DNA from: Synechococcus sp. ATX 2A4
GTDB lineage: Bacteria; Cyanobacteriota; Cyanobacteriia; PCC-6307; Cyanobiaceae
Assembly (NCBI RefSeq): GCF_024346375.1
Contig: NZ_JAGQCV010000003.1
Coordinates: 179,281 to 243,280, forward strand
DNA length: 64,000 nucleotides
Reading direction: 5' to 3'
This document shows positions 1-8,593 of the stretch, one piece after another. The notes beneath the pieces are model-generated. The model was not told where the DNA came from. It made no database searches and was given only the letters and a program-made list of their open reading frames with translations. A program made the translations under genes and the position numbers. Numbering within the stretch: the stretch's first letter is position 1; the number at the start of each line of letters is the position of its first letter.

Positions 1-188
1 AGGCCATGGGCACCGCCCACCCGCACTTCCGCCGCCTCCAGCAGCAGCACCCGCAGGCTTGGATCAGGACTGGCGCTGGCCGCCAGCGGCAGCATCAGAG
101 AGGCAAGGCCAAGGCAGGGCGCCAGCAACGGCGCAGCGCACCGACGGAAGGACGTCAGCAACACCGAGCGGACGAACATCCCAGCCAT
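1..188 (-). CDS. SpoIID/LytB-domain protein, N-terminal part (cut by window edge)
   Basis: An open frame on the minus strand runs off the left edge. It starts at the ATG at 188 (MAGMFVRS...; a second in-frame ATG lies at 179). A hydrophobic signal-peptide-like segment ends near ASASPDPS and is followed by LRVLLLEAAEVRVGG. That opening is typical of the exported SpoIID/LytB (amidase enhancer) family in cyanobacteria, which acts on cell-wall peptidoglycan. Only about 62 residues are present, so the catalytic part of the domain cannot be checked. It is divergent from rnz with about 90 bases between the starts. The signal peptide is clear; the family call rests on the short mature N-terminus and is moderate. 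Confidence 0.55.
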   Translation of the reverse strand, partial: MAGMFVRSVLLTSFRRCAAPLLAPCLGLASLMLPLAASASPDPSLRVLLLEAAEVRVGGAHG

Positions 189-280
189 GGCGACCAGCAG
201 CGGAGCTCATAAGGCGGTCATTGTCACGACGATCCGGCCGCAGCGCCAGCCCTCCGCCGGCCAGTGATTGACGTGGCAGC

Positions 281-1252
281 ATGCGGCAAAGCGCAACTGG
301 CTTGCAGGTCACTTTCCTCGGAACGAGTTCGGGCGTTCCCACCCGGGCCCGCAACGTGTCGGCCGTGGCCCTGCGGCTGCCTCAACGCGCCGAGCTGTGG
401 CTGTTCGACTGTGGCGAAGGCACCCAGCATCAATTCCTGCGCAGCGACCTGCGGGTGTCGCAGTTGCGGCGCATCTTCATCACCCACATGCACGGCGACC
501 ACATCTTCGGGTTGCCGGGTCTGCTGGCCAGCCTGGGCATGGCAGGCAGCTGCCAGGGCATCGATCTCTACGGCCCCGACCCCCTGCGCGACTACCTCGA
601 AGGGGTGCTGCGCACCTCATCGACCCGCATCGGCTATCCCCTGGCCAGCCACCGGGTGCGGGAGGCCGCCACTGCCGGCACGGTGCTGCTCGACGATGAC
701 GATCTGATCGTGCGCTGCGCGCCGCTCACCCATCGCATCCCCGCCTACGGCTACCGGGTGGAGCAGAAGCCCCGCCCCGGTCGCTTCGATGTGCAGAAGG
801 CCCGCGAGCTGGGCATCCCCCCCGGTCCCGTCTATGCGGAGCTCAAGGCGGGGCGGAGCGTCACCCTTGAGGACGGCCGGATCATCCATGGAGAACGGCT
901 GTGCGGGCCGGCGCGGCCCGGGAGCATCTTCGTTTACTGCACCGACACCGTGTTCTGCGAAGCGGCGGTGGAGCTGGCGCGGGGAGCCGATCTGCTCGTG
1001 CACGAATCCACCTTTGCCCACGGCGAAGCGGAGATGGCCTTCCAGCGGCAGCACTCCACCAGCACCATGGCGGCCCAGACGGCGGCCCTGGCCGGGGTGA
1101 AAAGCCTGGCGCTCACCCACCTGAGCCCCCGCTACGTGCATGGCAACACCGTCACCCCCGACGACCTGCTCGAAGAGGCCAGGGCAATCTTCCCGAACAC
1201 CTTGGTGGCCAAGGATTTCCTCACCCTGGAGGTCAACCCCGAGGAGGGCTGA
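281..1252 (+). CDS. rnz: Ribonuclease Z (tRNase Z)
   Basis: 323 aa, full length. It is a zinc-dependent metallo-beta-lactamase-fold endonuclease that removes the 3' trailer of tRNA precursors. The N-terminal [10 protein letters not shown] opening and the metal-binding HMHGDH at residues 69-74 are diagnostic. Further family positions are visible in FDCGEGTQ (around 42-49), the [11 protein letters not shown] stretch near residue 150, LLVHESTF and the C-terminal LTHLSPRY. The ATG at 281 gives the expected N-terminus. The trimmed substrate class includes the tRNA-Val gene at 7025. It is a stand-alone gene divergent from the SpoIID-like gene. Confidence 0.96.
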   Translation: MRQSATGLQVTFLGTSSGVPTRARNVSAVALRLPQRAELWLFDCGEGTQHQFLRSDLRVSQLRRIFITHMHGDHIFGLPGLLASLGMAGSCQGIDLYGPDPLRDYLEGVLRTSSTRIGYPLASHRVREAATAGTVLLDDDDLIVRCAPLTHRIPAYGYRVEQKPRPGRFDVQKARELGIPPGPVYAELKAGRSVTLEDGRIIHGERLCGPARPGSIFVYCTDTVFCEAAVELARGADLLVHESTFAHGEAEMAFQRQHSTSTMAAQTAALAGVKSLALTHLSPRYVHGNTVTPDDLLEEARAIFPNTLVAKDFLTLEVNPEEG

Positions 1253-1379
1253 GGCACAGCCCGCGCGTCAGCCGGGCCGCTTGTGCCTGCAACAGTTCTT
1301 GATCCCGCCCCGGAGGGCCCTTCGCCCGTGATACAAGGTCTCAGGTGCGGTGTCCACCGCCAATTCGCCAGCTCCCTCC

Positions 1380-1901
1380 ATGGCCCTTTCCCTTTCCGCC
1401 GCCCTCCGGTCGATCGCCCGCCTTCTGCTGGTGGTGCCGCTGGGATTGCTGCTGACCTTCGGAGTCTGGGTGGCTCCTCTGCAGGCCGCCCAATGGGATG
1501 CCGAAACGCTCACGGTCAGCGGCACGCCGGATGGTGGCCTGGTCACCTTCAGCGAATCGGAGATCAAGAGCGGTCGCAAGTTGTTCAACAGCAGCTGCGG
1601 CACCTGCCACGCCGGCGGCGTCACCAAGACCAACTACAACGTGGGGCTTGACCCGGAAACCCTTGCCCTGGCCACGCCGCCGCGCAACTCTGTCGACTCC
1701 CTCGTTGACTACATCAAGGACCCCACCTCCTACGACGGGGAATACAGCATCTCCGACGTGCATCCGAGCATGCGCAGCAGCGATGTGTTCGTGAAGATGC
1801 GCGATCTCAGCGACGACGACCTTCGCCTGATCGCCGGCTACATCCTGGTGGCCCCCAAGGTGAGCGGCACCCAGTGGGGCGGCGGCAAGGTCTATTTCTG
1901 A
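1380..1901 (+). CDS. psbV: Cytochrome c550 of photosystem II
   Basis: 173 aa precursor from the ATG at 1380; a GTG at 1350 would add ten residues before the signal peptide and is less likely. A hydrophobic signal peptide (about residues 10-36) ends at LQAA, and the mature protein begins near QWDAETLTV, as in PsbV. The c-type haem attachment site CGTCH lies at residues 73-77; the His in SDVHPSM (about 128) is the probable second axial ligand. The C-terminus WGGGKVYF is a PsbV hallmark. PsbV is a lumenal extrinsic subunit that stabilises the oxygen-evolving complex. A strong terminator follows directly, so it is transcribed alone. Confidence 0.95.
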   Translation: MALSLSAALRSIARLLLVVPLGLLLTFGVWVAPLQAAQWDAETLTVSGTPDGGLVTFSESEIKSGRKLFNSSCGTCHAGGVTKTNYNVGLDPETLALATPPRNSVDSLVDYIKDPTSYDGEYSISDVHPSMRSSDVFVKMRDLSDDDLRLIAGYILVAPKVSGTQWGGGKVYF

Positions 1902-1944
1902 ACCTTGTCCCCGCGGGCGGATCACCCCGCCACCGAACGCCTCT

Positions 1945-1969
1945 GCCCCCCTGCCCAGGGGGGCTTTTT
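1945..1969 (+). terminator. Rho-independent terminator of psbV
   Basis: A perfect 7-bp stem GCCCCCC/GGGGGGC (1945-1951 and 1958-1964) with loop TGCCCA is followed by five T residues. It begins 44 bases after the psbV stop. Confidence 0.9.
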
Positions 1970-1994
1970 GCTGGCAGGCGCGCACAGTGAGCGG

Positions 1995-2375
1995 TTAGTG
2001 CGTCGCGGCGGCTGGAGGCCGCTGGAAGGCGGGGTCGAGAGAGGCCGGCTGTTTGCTGTACCACCACTCCTGGAGCGCCGGCGACAGGCGTTGCGGAAAG
2101 AGCGTGATCACGGTGCGGGTGGGGCGGGACCCTGGCTGCAGCACCTCCACCGCATAGGAGGGGCACCGCCGCGAGGCCAGGTCGGCCACGAAGCGGCGGC
2201 CGATGCGGCGCCAGCTGGGCTCCTTGCTGCGCCAGGCCAGGCGGCAGCAGGGCCACGGCAACTCCTCCCGGTCGAACAGGCGGCAGCACGCCCCGATCAC
2301 GCGGTAGCTGTACTGGCCCCCGGGGCTGCAATGTTCGCTGCCGTGGTCCTGGAGAACGTCGACCTGCAAGGCCAT
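1995..2375 (-). CDS. Conserved-looking hypothetical protein
   Basis: 126 aa from the ATG at 2375 (MALQVDVLQ). The frame is open further upstream to 2429, but that extension would translate the petF terminator, so 2375 is preferred. The protein is rich in Cys, Arg and Trp (SYRVIGACCRLF, ELPWPCCRLAWR, QEWWYSKQPASLD). It has no signal peptide, no membrane segment and no domain I can name. The start codon sits one base after the T-tract of the terminator at 2377-2399, so expression would need read-through or a promoter inside that hairpin. It may be a small picocyanobacterial protein of unknown function; a spurious frame is less likely. Confidence 0.6.
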   Translation of the reverse strand: MALQVDVLQDHGSEHCSPGGQYSYRVIGACCRLFDREELPWPCCRLAWRSKEPSWRRIGRRFVADLASRRCPSYAVEVLQPGSRPTRTVITLFPQRLSPALQEWWYSKQPASLDPAFQRPPAAATH

Positions 2376-2376
2376 C

Positions 2377-2399
2377 AAAAAGCCACCCCGAAGGGTGGC
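2377..2399 (-). terminator. Rho-independent terminator of petF
   Basis: Read on the minus strand: a perfect 7-bp stem GCCACCC/GGGTGGC (2382-2388 with 2393-2399) closed by a TTCG tetraloop and followed by five T (2381-2377). It terminates the minus-strand ferredoxin gene at 2511-2810 and ends one base before the ATG of the next gene. Confidence 0.88.
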
Positions 2400-2510
2400 A
2401 GAGAAGGAGAAAGGAAACAAGCGGGACACCTGAACGGGCTCAGTGCCACTTGTTGGCTGTTGAGCGTGCCCGCGGGATCGTCGGGCGGCTGGCGGGTGAA
2501 GGCCGCCGGC

Positions 2511-2810
2511 TCAATAGAGCTCTTCTTCGGCGTGGGTGGTGATGGTGACGTCGGAGGTGGGGTAGGCCACGCAGGTGAGCACGAAGCCAGCTTCGATCTG
2601 GTCGTCGTCGAGGAAGCTCTGGTCCGACTGGTCAACGGTGCCGGAGGTCAGCTTGCCGGCGCAGGTGGAGCAGGCGCCAGCACGGCAGGAATAGGGGAGG
2701 TCAATGCCCTGCTCTTCAGCAGCATCCAGGATGTACTGATCGTCGGGAACCTCGATGGTCTTGTTGAGGCCCTCGCTCTCGTTGATGAGGGTGACCTTGT
2801 AGGAAGCCAT
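2511..2810 (-). CDS. petF: Plant-type [2Fe-2S] ferredoxin (photosynthetic)
   Basis: 99 aa, the usual size of photosynthetic ferredoxin I. It accepts electrons from photosystem I and passes them to FNR, the ferredoxin-thioredoxin reductase, nitrite reductase and others. The cluster ligands are in CRAGACSTC followed by the distal Cys of [10 protein letters not shown]. The C-terminus ends with THAEEELY, as in the main PetF. It is acidic, as expected. Start ATG at 2810. A terminator lies about 110 bases downstream. A second, divergent ferredoxin gene is at 32430-32753; this one is the canonical copy. Confidence 0.95.
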   Translation of the reverse strand: MASYKVTLINESEGLNKTIEVPDDQYILDAAEEQGIDLPYSCRAGACSTCAGKLTSGTVDQSDQSFLDDDQIEAGFVLTCVAYPTSDVTITTHAEEELY

Positions 2811-2955
2811 GGAAGGGAAATTTGGGGCTCACAGGCTCCTGGAGGATCCGGGCCTGTAGGACAGCCCCTTCCTACATCGGACAGGGGCGCTGGCGGCGGT
2901 CTTGGGGTGGGAGCCCCGGAAGCGCAATCAAAGGGTGAGCACGGATAAGCGTGAT

Positions 2956-3921
2956 TTATATGACATGGCGCTGTTGCCGGATCCGCATCAGCCCCCAGCC
3001 GCCCTCGTCGGCGATCAGTTCGGCCATCCAGCCCAGGGAGGCGAGGGTGCGCTCCAGAGCTGGCGCCTGATCCACCAGGAGGCCGCTCAGGAACCCCACG
3101 CCGCCGGGCGCCAACACCGCCTTGAACTCCACGGCCAGCTCCGCGATCACCGGCGCGAGGATGTTGCAGAGCAGGATGTCGGCCGGTTGCCCTGCCAGCA
3201 GCTCGGCCAGGCCCTCCACCGAGCCCAGCGCCACCTGCAGCGGCCCATCAGGCCCTTCGCTGAAGCCGTTGAGGATGCCGTTCTCCCGTGTGGCTCTCAC
3301 CGCCAGGGGGTCGTTGTCGGTGGCGGCCAGGGCGGCCGCGCCCAGGCGCAGGGCGCCGAAACCGAGGATGCCGCTACCGCAGCCCAGATCAGCCACCCGC
3401 CGGCCCGTCAGCGCGCCGCCAGCCAGCTGGGCCAGCTCACCGAGAGCCTCCAGGCAGAGCCGGGTGGTGGGGTGGCTGCCGGTGCCGAAGGCGCTGCCGG
3501 GATCGATGCGGATCACCAGGCGGTGGGCCTGGTCGTCGGGCACCTCCAGCCAGGCGGGCAGGATCAGCAGCCGCTCCCCCACCGGGTCGGGCTGCCAGTG
3601 CTGCTTCCAGCTGAGGCCCCAATCCTCGTCGTCCTGCAACGCCCAGGCCAGCGGCGGCAGAGGCAGCTCAAAGGTGGCCGCGAGCGGCGCCAGTGCCTCA
3701 GGCAGCCGGGCGCGTTCGCCCTCTGGCCAGTCGATCGCTGGCAGCCAGGCCACCAGCTGATGCTGGTCGGGGGTGCTGGGGTGATGGCGCACGGCCAACC
3801 GGGAGATCCCCAGGCTCTGCAGCTTCCACAGCAGCGATTCCTCCAGCTCCGCAGGAGCCGCCATCTCCAGGCGCCACCAGCGGTTGTCGCTCAGCGCTGG
3901 TGCCGTTGGGTCGCCGGTCAC
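2956..3921 (-). CDS. prmA: Ribosomal protein L11 methyltransferase
   Basis: 321 aa. PrmA trimethylates ribosomal protein L11 using S-adenosylmethionine. The N-terminal substrate-recognition domain (about 1-100, WWRLEMAAPAELEES) is followed by the linker IDPGSAFGTGSHPTT, diagnostic of PrmA, and the Rossmann SAM site VADLGCGSGILGFG, then LLCNILAPV. The start is GTG at 3921. The stop of the upstream serA (ending at 3918) overlaps it by four bases, so the two are probably translationally coupled. Confidence 0.93.
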   Translation of the reverse strand: MTGDPTAPALSDNRWWRLEMAAPAELEESLLWKLQSLGISRLAVRHHPSTPDQHQLVAWLPAIDWPEGERARLPEALAPLAATFELPLPPLAWALQDDEDWGLSWKQHWQPDPVGERLLILPAWLEVPDDQAHRLVIRIDPGSAFGTGSHPTTRLCLEALGELAQLAGGALTGRRVADLGCGSGILGFGALRLGAAALAATDNDPLAVRATRENGILNGFSEGPDGPLQVALGSVEGLAELLAGQPADILLCNILAPVIAELAVEFKAVLAPGGVGFLSGLLVDQAPALERTLASLGWMAELIADEGGWGLMRIRQQRHVI

Positions 3922-5504
3922 AGCGTGACCGGGTGTGCCTCCTGGATGCCGTTGATCTTGCCGATCGAGGCGAGCAGGCTGGGGGGAATGGGGTCGTCGA
4001 GGCTGAGCACCATCACCGCATCGCCGCGCACGATGCGGCGGCCCACCTGCATCGAGGCGATGTTCACGTTGTGCTCGCCGAGCAGGGAGCCGAGGTGGCC
4101 GATGATCCCGGGCATGTCCCGGTGGCGGGTGAACAGCATGTGGCGGCTGGGGGCCACGTTCACCGGGAACTCATCAATCGTGGTGATGCGCAGGTCGCCA
4201 TCGGCGAACACCGCGCCGGTGACGGTGTGGCTGCCCTGGGAACCGCGTGAGGTGAGCTGCAGCGAACCGCCGGCGAAATCGCGGCTGGAATCGTCTTTCA
4301 CCTCCAGCACGTGCAGGCCACGCCCCTTGGCCTCGAGCGAAGCGTTCACGTAGTTGATGCGGTCGCCGAGGGCGCTGGAGAGCAACCCCTTGAGGGCGGC
4401 CACCACCAGCGGCTGGGAGGGGTGGTTGGCGAATTCGCCCTGCAGCCGCACTTCCAGCTCCTGCACGGAGCCCCCAGCCATCTGGCTGAGCAGCAGGCCC
4501 AGGGTTTCGGCGAGTTGCAGGTGGGGCTTGAGGCGCTCCATCACCTCCGGGGTCATGCCGGGGATGTTCACGGCACTGCGGGCCGGCAGGCCCAGCAGCA
4601 CATCGCGGATCTGTTCGGCCACATCAACGGCCACGTTCTCCTGGGCCTCTTCGGTGGAGGCACCCAGGTGCGGCGTGAGGATCAGGCGATCGCGCACGGC
4701 GAGCAGCGGCGAATCGGGCTTGAGCGGCTCGTTCGCATACACATCCAGCGCCGCCCCGGCGATGGTGCCGGCTTCCAGTGCAGCAGCCAGGGCCACCTCA
4801 TCCACGATGCCGCCGCGGGCACAGTTCACCAGCCGGGCGGTGGGCTTCATCGAGCCCAGCAGCTCGGCGTTGACCAGATTCTCCGTATCCGGGGTGCGGG
4901 GCAGGTGCAGGCTGATGTAATCGGCTTCGGCGAACAGGGGCGCGACCGCCATCAAGCGCACCTGGAGCATCTGGGCCCGTTCGGTGGAGATGAATGGGTC
5001 GTAGGCGAGCACCTCCATGCCGAGCGCCTTGGCCACCCGGGCCACGTGGGAGCCGATCTTGCCGAGGCCCACCACGCCAAGCTTCTTTTTATAGAGCTCG
5101 TTGCCGACGTATTTCTTGCGGTCCCAGCCGCCGGCCATGGTGCTGGCGTGGGCCTGGGGCACGTGCCGCGAGAGCGACAGCATCATCGCCAGGGCGTGCT
5201 CGGCGGCGGCGATCGTGTTGCCTTCGGGCGAGTTCACCACCAGCACCCCTTGGCGGGTGGCGGCGGGCACATCCACGTTGTCGACGCCCACCCCGGCGCG
5301 TCCAATGATGCGGAGGCGTGGAGCCGCCGCGATCAGCTCAGCGGTCACCTGGGTGCCCGAGCGAATCATCAGGGCGTCGTAGTCGCCGATGATGCTGAGT
5401 AACTGGTCGGGCGGTAGGCCGGTGCGCACATCCACCTGGGCCACCTGGGAGAGGATGTCGATGCCCGTCTGATCGATGGGATCGGAAACCAGAACCTTTG
5501 TCAT
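3918..5504 (-). CDS. serA: D-3-phosphoglycerate dehydrogenase
   Basis: 528 aa from the ATG at 5504 (MTKVLVSDPIDQ); the open frame extends upstream to 5792 but that part lacks family character. SerA catalyses the first step of serine synthesis from 3-phosphoglycerate. In order: an N-terminal catalytic half with the NAD-binding GLGKIGSHVARVAKALG, the catalytic region CARGGIVDE and HLGASTEEAQENVA, then the intervening domain and a C-terminal ACT domain (RHRDMPGIIGHLG). This is the long form common in cyanobacteria. It precedes prmA with a 4-bp overlap. Confidence 0.95.
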   Translation of the reverse strand: MTKVLVSDPIDQTGIDILSQVAQVDVRTGLPPDQLLSIIGDYDALMIRSGTQVTAELIAAAPRLRIIGRAGVGVDNVDVPAATRQGVLVVNSPEGNTIAAAEHALAMMLSLSRHVPQAHASTMAGGWDRKKYVGNELYKKKLGVVGLGKIGSHVARVAKALGMEVLAYDPFISTERAQMLQVRLMAVAPLFAEADYISLHLPRTPDTENLVNAELLGSMKPTARLVNCARGGIVDEVALAAALEAGTIAGAALDVYANEPLKPDSPLLAVRDRLILTPHLGASTEEAQENVAVDVAEQIRDVLLGLPARSAVNIPGMTPEVMERLKPHLQLAETLGLLLSQMAGGSVQELEVRLQGEFANHPSQPLVVAALKGLLSSALGDRINYVNASLEAKGRGLHVLEVKDDSSRDFAGGSLQLTSRGSQGSHTVTGAVFADGDLRITTIDEFPVNVAPSRHMLFTRHRDMPGIIGHLGSLLGEHNVNIASMQVGRRIVRGDAVMVLSLDDPIPPSLLASIGKINGIQEAHPVTL

Positions 5505-5648
5505 GACCCGCGACGTTGGGGAAGGAGCGGTCCGGAACGCGCCAGACAACGCAGGGGGTGAAGTGTAGTGATCCGCCGCCACAGCTCCTGCTCTCAGCAA
5601 AGAGAATCGTGCTTTGGGACACTGGGCTTGGGATTGTGCGTGGTGGTG

Positions 5649-6131
5649 GTGCTGGCCGATCGCAAGAGCCTGCAACGCCTGAAGGACAAACTCGATGGGG
5701 TCCGTCCGGCGCCGGCCACCCTGCTGACCATCGGGGAGGGAGAAACCTCGATCGACAGCGTCGAACTGCTCAACCCGGGGCTGGCCCGCCAACGCCGGCA
5801 GCGGGGAATGGTGCGCTGGCTGATGCCGTTCGGGTTCTTCGCTGGCATCACCTTCACCTTCATGACCGATCTGCAGACCTTCGCCTTCGCCGGTCCCTAC
5901 GGGGAGCCACTGATCGGCGGCCTGCTGGGCATGGGCTCGGGCTGGATGGGCAGCTTCGCTGCCGCCGCCAGCGTCACCTCCGATCCCGACGACCGCATCC
6001 GCAGCCTGCGCAACCGCCTCGAGGAGGGCAACTGGCTGCTGGTGGTGGAGAGCGCCCCCGGCCAGGAGATTCCCTGGACCTTGATTCAGGAAACCCGGCC
6101 CAAGGCGGTGGTACGCCTGGCGGAACGTTGA
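5649..6131 (+). CDS. Conserved membrane protein of unknown function
   Basis: About 160 aa. The frame opens at 5568 but no family-like residues precede a run of GTG codons at 5640-5649; the start is placed at 5649 (MLADRKSLQRLKDKLDG) and is uncertain by a few codons. The middle carries two hydrophobic segments (LMPFGFFAGITFTF and LIGGLLGMGSGWMGSFAAAAS), so it is probably an integral membrane protein with two passes. The C-terminal part (EEGNWLLVVESAPGQEIPW) is soluble. Its stop TGA overlaps the TTG start of the S4-domain gene, which suggests coupling to it. I cannot assign a function. Confidence 0.7.
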   Translation: MLADRKSLQRLKDKLDGVRPAPATLLTIGEGETSIDSVELLNPGLARQRRQRGMVRWLMPFGFFAGITFTFMTDLQTFAFAGPYGEPLIGGLLGMGSGWMGSFAAAASVTSDPDDRIRSLRNRLEEGNWLLVVESAPGQEIPWTLIQETRPKAVVRLAER

Positions 6132-6943
6132 GCGCTGTCACCCTCCCGCGCGGCAGCCTGCTGCAAGGCAGCCACGCCCCTGAACAGCTGGCGGAGCTGA
6201 TCGATCAGGCGGAAGAGGCCCTGCGCACCTGGCGGCCGGTATGGACGTCGTTTGTGTCCCCGCTGCTGCGCGAGGAGGCCATGGCGCGCCTCGGCAGCCT
6301 CAGCGAGCTCACCCTCCACGCCGAAGGGGGCCTTTCCGGCGCCGAGCGTTGCCGGCTGCAACTGGTACGCGCCGAGCTGGATGCCCCGCCACCGGACCCA
6401 GCCCAGGCGGCGGACACCGCCCTGCCGCTGCTCGGGCTGACGCTGAGCGGCAACTTCCTGTTCGATTCCGCCAGCGCCGGTGATTTCCGTGCCGGGCTGC
6501 TGCAGGCGGGAGCGCAGGAGGCGGAGCTGGGGGACCTGTGGCTGCGGGGCGATCGCGGCGCCCAGCTGGTGGTGACCCCGGAGCTGGCCGGGCGCCTCGA
6601 CGGGGGCACGGCCTTGGTGCGCAGTGTGGAGGTGCAGCTGGAGACCACGCCGCTGGATCGCCTCCTACCCCCGGCCCGGCCCCAGCCCCGTCGCTTTTCC
6701 ACCGTGGAGGCCTCGCTGCGGCTCGATGCAGTGGGCTCCGCCGGCTTCGGCATCCCGCGCAACCGCATGGCCGAGCAGATCCGCAGCGGGTCTGTCCGCG
6801 TCAACTGGCAAGACGTCCGCAACCCCAGCAGAGAGCTCAAGACCGGCGATCGGGTGCGGCTGGAGAACCGGGGGGAGCTCACGGTGCTGGAGGTGCAGAT
6901 CACCAAACGCGACCGTTGGCGGCTGGCCCTGCTACGCAGCTGA
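6128..6943 (+). CDS. Photosystem II S4-domain (YlmH-like) RNA-binding protein
   Basis: 271 aa from the TTG at 6128; no ATG or GTG lies near the required N-terminus, and the TTG overlaps the previous stop. The N-terminal part (FVSPLLREEAMARLGSLSEL) and the central part match the YlmH-type family called photosystem II S4 domain protein in cyanobacteria. The C-terminal S4 RNA-binding domain is visible as GIPRNRMAEQIRSGSVRVNW ... LKTGDRVRLENRGELTVLEV. Members are thought to bind RNA; the PSII link is by family naming, not seen here. It probably forms a two-gene unit with the preceding membrane protein. Confidence 0.82.
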   Translation: MSAVTLPRGSLLQGSHAPEQLAELIDQAEEALRTWRPVWTSFVSPLLREEAMARLGSLSELTLHAEGGLSGAERCRLQLVRAELDAPPPDPAQAADTALPLLGLTLSGNFLFDSASAGDFRAGLLQAGAQEAELGDLWLRGDRGAQLVVTPELAGRLDGGTALVRSVEVQLETTPLDRLLPPARPQPRRFSTVEASLRLDAVGSAGFGIPRNRMAEQIRSGSVRVNWQDVRNPSRELKTGDRVRLENRGELTVLEVQITKRDRWRLALLRS

Positions 6944-7024
6944 CTGGCCCTGCTGAGCGGTTAAGAGGGGAAGGGCCGGCTGCTAAGTTTCGGCTCCGGG
7001 TGTCGTCTTCAAGACACCCGACCC

Positions 7025-7096
7025 GGGCGATTAGCTCAGAGGTAGAGCACTACCTTGACACGGTAGGAGTCACTGGTTCGATTCCAGTATCGCCCA
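7025..7096 (+). tRNA. tRNA-Val (anticodon GAC)
   Basis: A 72-nt cloverleaf. The acceptor stem GGGCGAT (7025-7031) pairs with ATCGCCC (7089-7095), with discriminator A at 7096. The D-arm contains TAGCTCAGAGGTAGAGC. The anticodon stem CTACC/GGTAG encloses the loop TTGACAC, giving GAC, which reads valine codons GUC/GUU. The T-loop GGTTCGATTCC is standard. CCA is not encoded. Confidence 0.96.
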
Positions 7097-7115
7097 CTTC
7101 TTTACGTCCCCGGCT

Positions 7116-8558
7116 TTGACCCAACCGCTGCCGCTGCGGGAAGTTTCACCGCCTTTCGGTGCCTTCACCGTGGTGGTCGGCCTGGGTCGATCCGGCGCGG
7201 GAGCGGCCCGCCTGCTGCAGGCCCTGGGCAGCCGCGTGCTGGTGATCGAAAGCTCCGGCACGCCGGCGCAACATCTGCAGGCCAGGGAGCTGCGGGCCGG
7301 CGGTATCGAGGTGCAGCTCAACTGCCCCTTATCGATCGAGGGTTTCGAGGCCCATGACCAGCTGCCGGCCACGGTGGTGGTCAGCCCAGGCATCCGCTGG
7401 GATCTCCCCACCCTGCAGGAACTGCGCAATCGGGGCGTGCGCGTCTGCGGCGAACCGTCTGTGGCCTGGGCCGCCAGCCGCGGCCTTCCCTGGATCGGCA
7501 TCACCGGCACCAACGGCAAGACCACCGTCACCCATCTGGTCAGCCACCTGCTGCAGGCCGCCGGCCTCGACGCGCCGATGGCCGGCAACATGGGCACCTC
7601 TGCCGCTGAGTTGCTGCTCGAACGCCGCCTGCGAGGTGAGGCCAACCCTGACTGGTTGGTGATGGAGTTGAGCAGCTATCAGATCGAGGCTTCCCCCGAG
7701 CTGGCCCCCGCTTTTGGTCTATGGACCACCCTCACCCCTGATCACCTGGAACGCCACGGCACGCTCGGCAACTACCGCGCGATCAAGCGAAGGCTGGTGG
7801 AGAGCGCCACAGTCCGGCTGCTCAACGCCGACGACGCCGATCTCAGGGCCCAGGCCCCCAGTTGGGACCGGGCCGACTGGGTGTCGGCGGGGCCCCGTGC
7901 CGGGCTTCCCGCCGGGATTGATCCGCTGATCTGGATCGAAAACGGCATGCTCTGCAGCCGCGATGGTGAGCTCTTTCCCGCCGACAGCCTGACCCTGCCA
8001 GGGCAGCACAACCGACAGAACCTGGTGCTGGCGGCTGCCGTAGGGCTCAAGCTCGGCCTTGATGCCGCAGGGATGGCTGCGGCCTTCCGCAGCTTCCCCG
8101 GGGTTCCGCACCGCCTTGAGAGGATCTGCGAGCGCGCCGGGATCACCTGGTACAACGACAGCAAAGCCACCAACTACGACGCCGCCGAGGTGGCGCTCAA
8201 GGCTCTGCCCGGGCCGATGGTGGTGCTGGCGGGCGGGCAGGCGAAACAGGGCGATGCCTCCGCCTGGCTGGCGGCCCTGCAGCGGCAGGCAGCGGCGGTG
8301 GTGGTTTATGGAGCGGCCCGTGACCACTTCGCCGGCCTGCTGCTCAGCAGCGGCTTCAGCGGCGAGGTGCACAACGTTGAGGATCTGGGGGCCGCGGTGC
8401 TGGCGGCCAACGCCCTGGCCACGGCCTCAGGCTCACCCACCGTGCTGTTGTCACCGGCCTGCGCCAGCTTCGACCAATACAGCAGTTTTGAAGCCCGTGG
8501 CGACCACTTCCGCGCCCTTGTCACCGCGCTGAAAGCCACACCTGCCGCCATAGAGTGA
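7116..8558 (+). CDS. murD: UDP-N-acetylmuramoylalanine--D-glutamate ligase
   Basis: 480 aa from a TTG start at 7116. MurD adds D-Glu to UDP-MurNAc-L-Ala in cytoplasmic peptidoglycan synthesis. The N-terminal Rossmann-like domain (VVVGLGRSGAGAARLL) is followed by the ATP-binding loop ITGTNGKTTVTHL near residue 130, the central-domain motif MELSSYQIE, TPDHLERHGTLGNYRAIK, and the C-terminal domain GVPHRLERI ... YNDSKATNYDAAEVAL. It lies 20 bases after the tRNA-Val gene. Confidence 0.95.
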   Translation: MTQPLPLREVSPPFGAFTVVVGLGRSGAGAARLLQALGSRVLVIESSGTPAQHLQARELRAGGIEVQLNCPLSIEGFEAHDQLPATVVVSPGIRWDLPTLQELRNRGVRVCGEPSVAWAASRGLPWIGITGTNGKTTVTHLVSHLLQAAGLDAPMAGNMGTSAAELLLERRLRGEANPDWLVMELSSYQIEASPELAPAFGLWTTLTPDHLERHGTLGNYRAIKRRLVESATVRLLNADDADLRAQAPSWDRADWVSAGPRAGLPAGIDPLIWIENGMLCSRDGELFPADSLTLPGQHNRQNLVLAAAVGLKLGLDAAGMAAAFRSFPGVPHRLERICERAGITWYNDSKATNYDAAEVALKALPGPMVVLAGGQAKQGDASAWLAALQRQAAAVVVYGAARDHFAGLLLSSGFSGEVHNVEDLGAAVLAANALATASGSPTVLLSPACASFDQYSSFEARGDHFRALVTALKATPAAIE

Positions 8559-8593
8559 GGCCCTGTTCAGCAGAGCAAGGAGCCGGCGCTGCG

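Noticed and set aside
2902..4353. Plus-strand open frame (483 codons) across prmA and serA
   Set aside because: Both minus-strand genes have clear motifs; the antisense product is Gln/Arg/Ala-rich with no domain.
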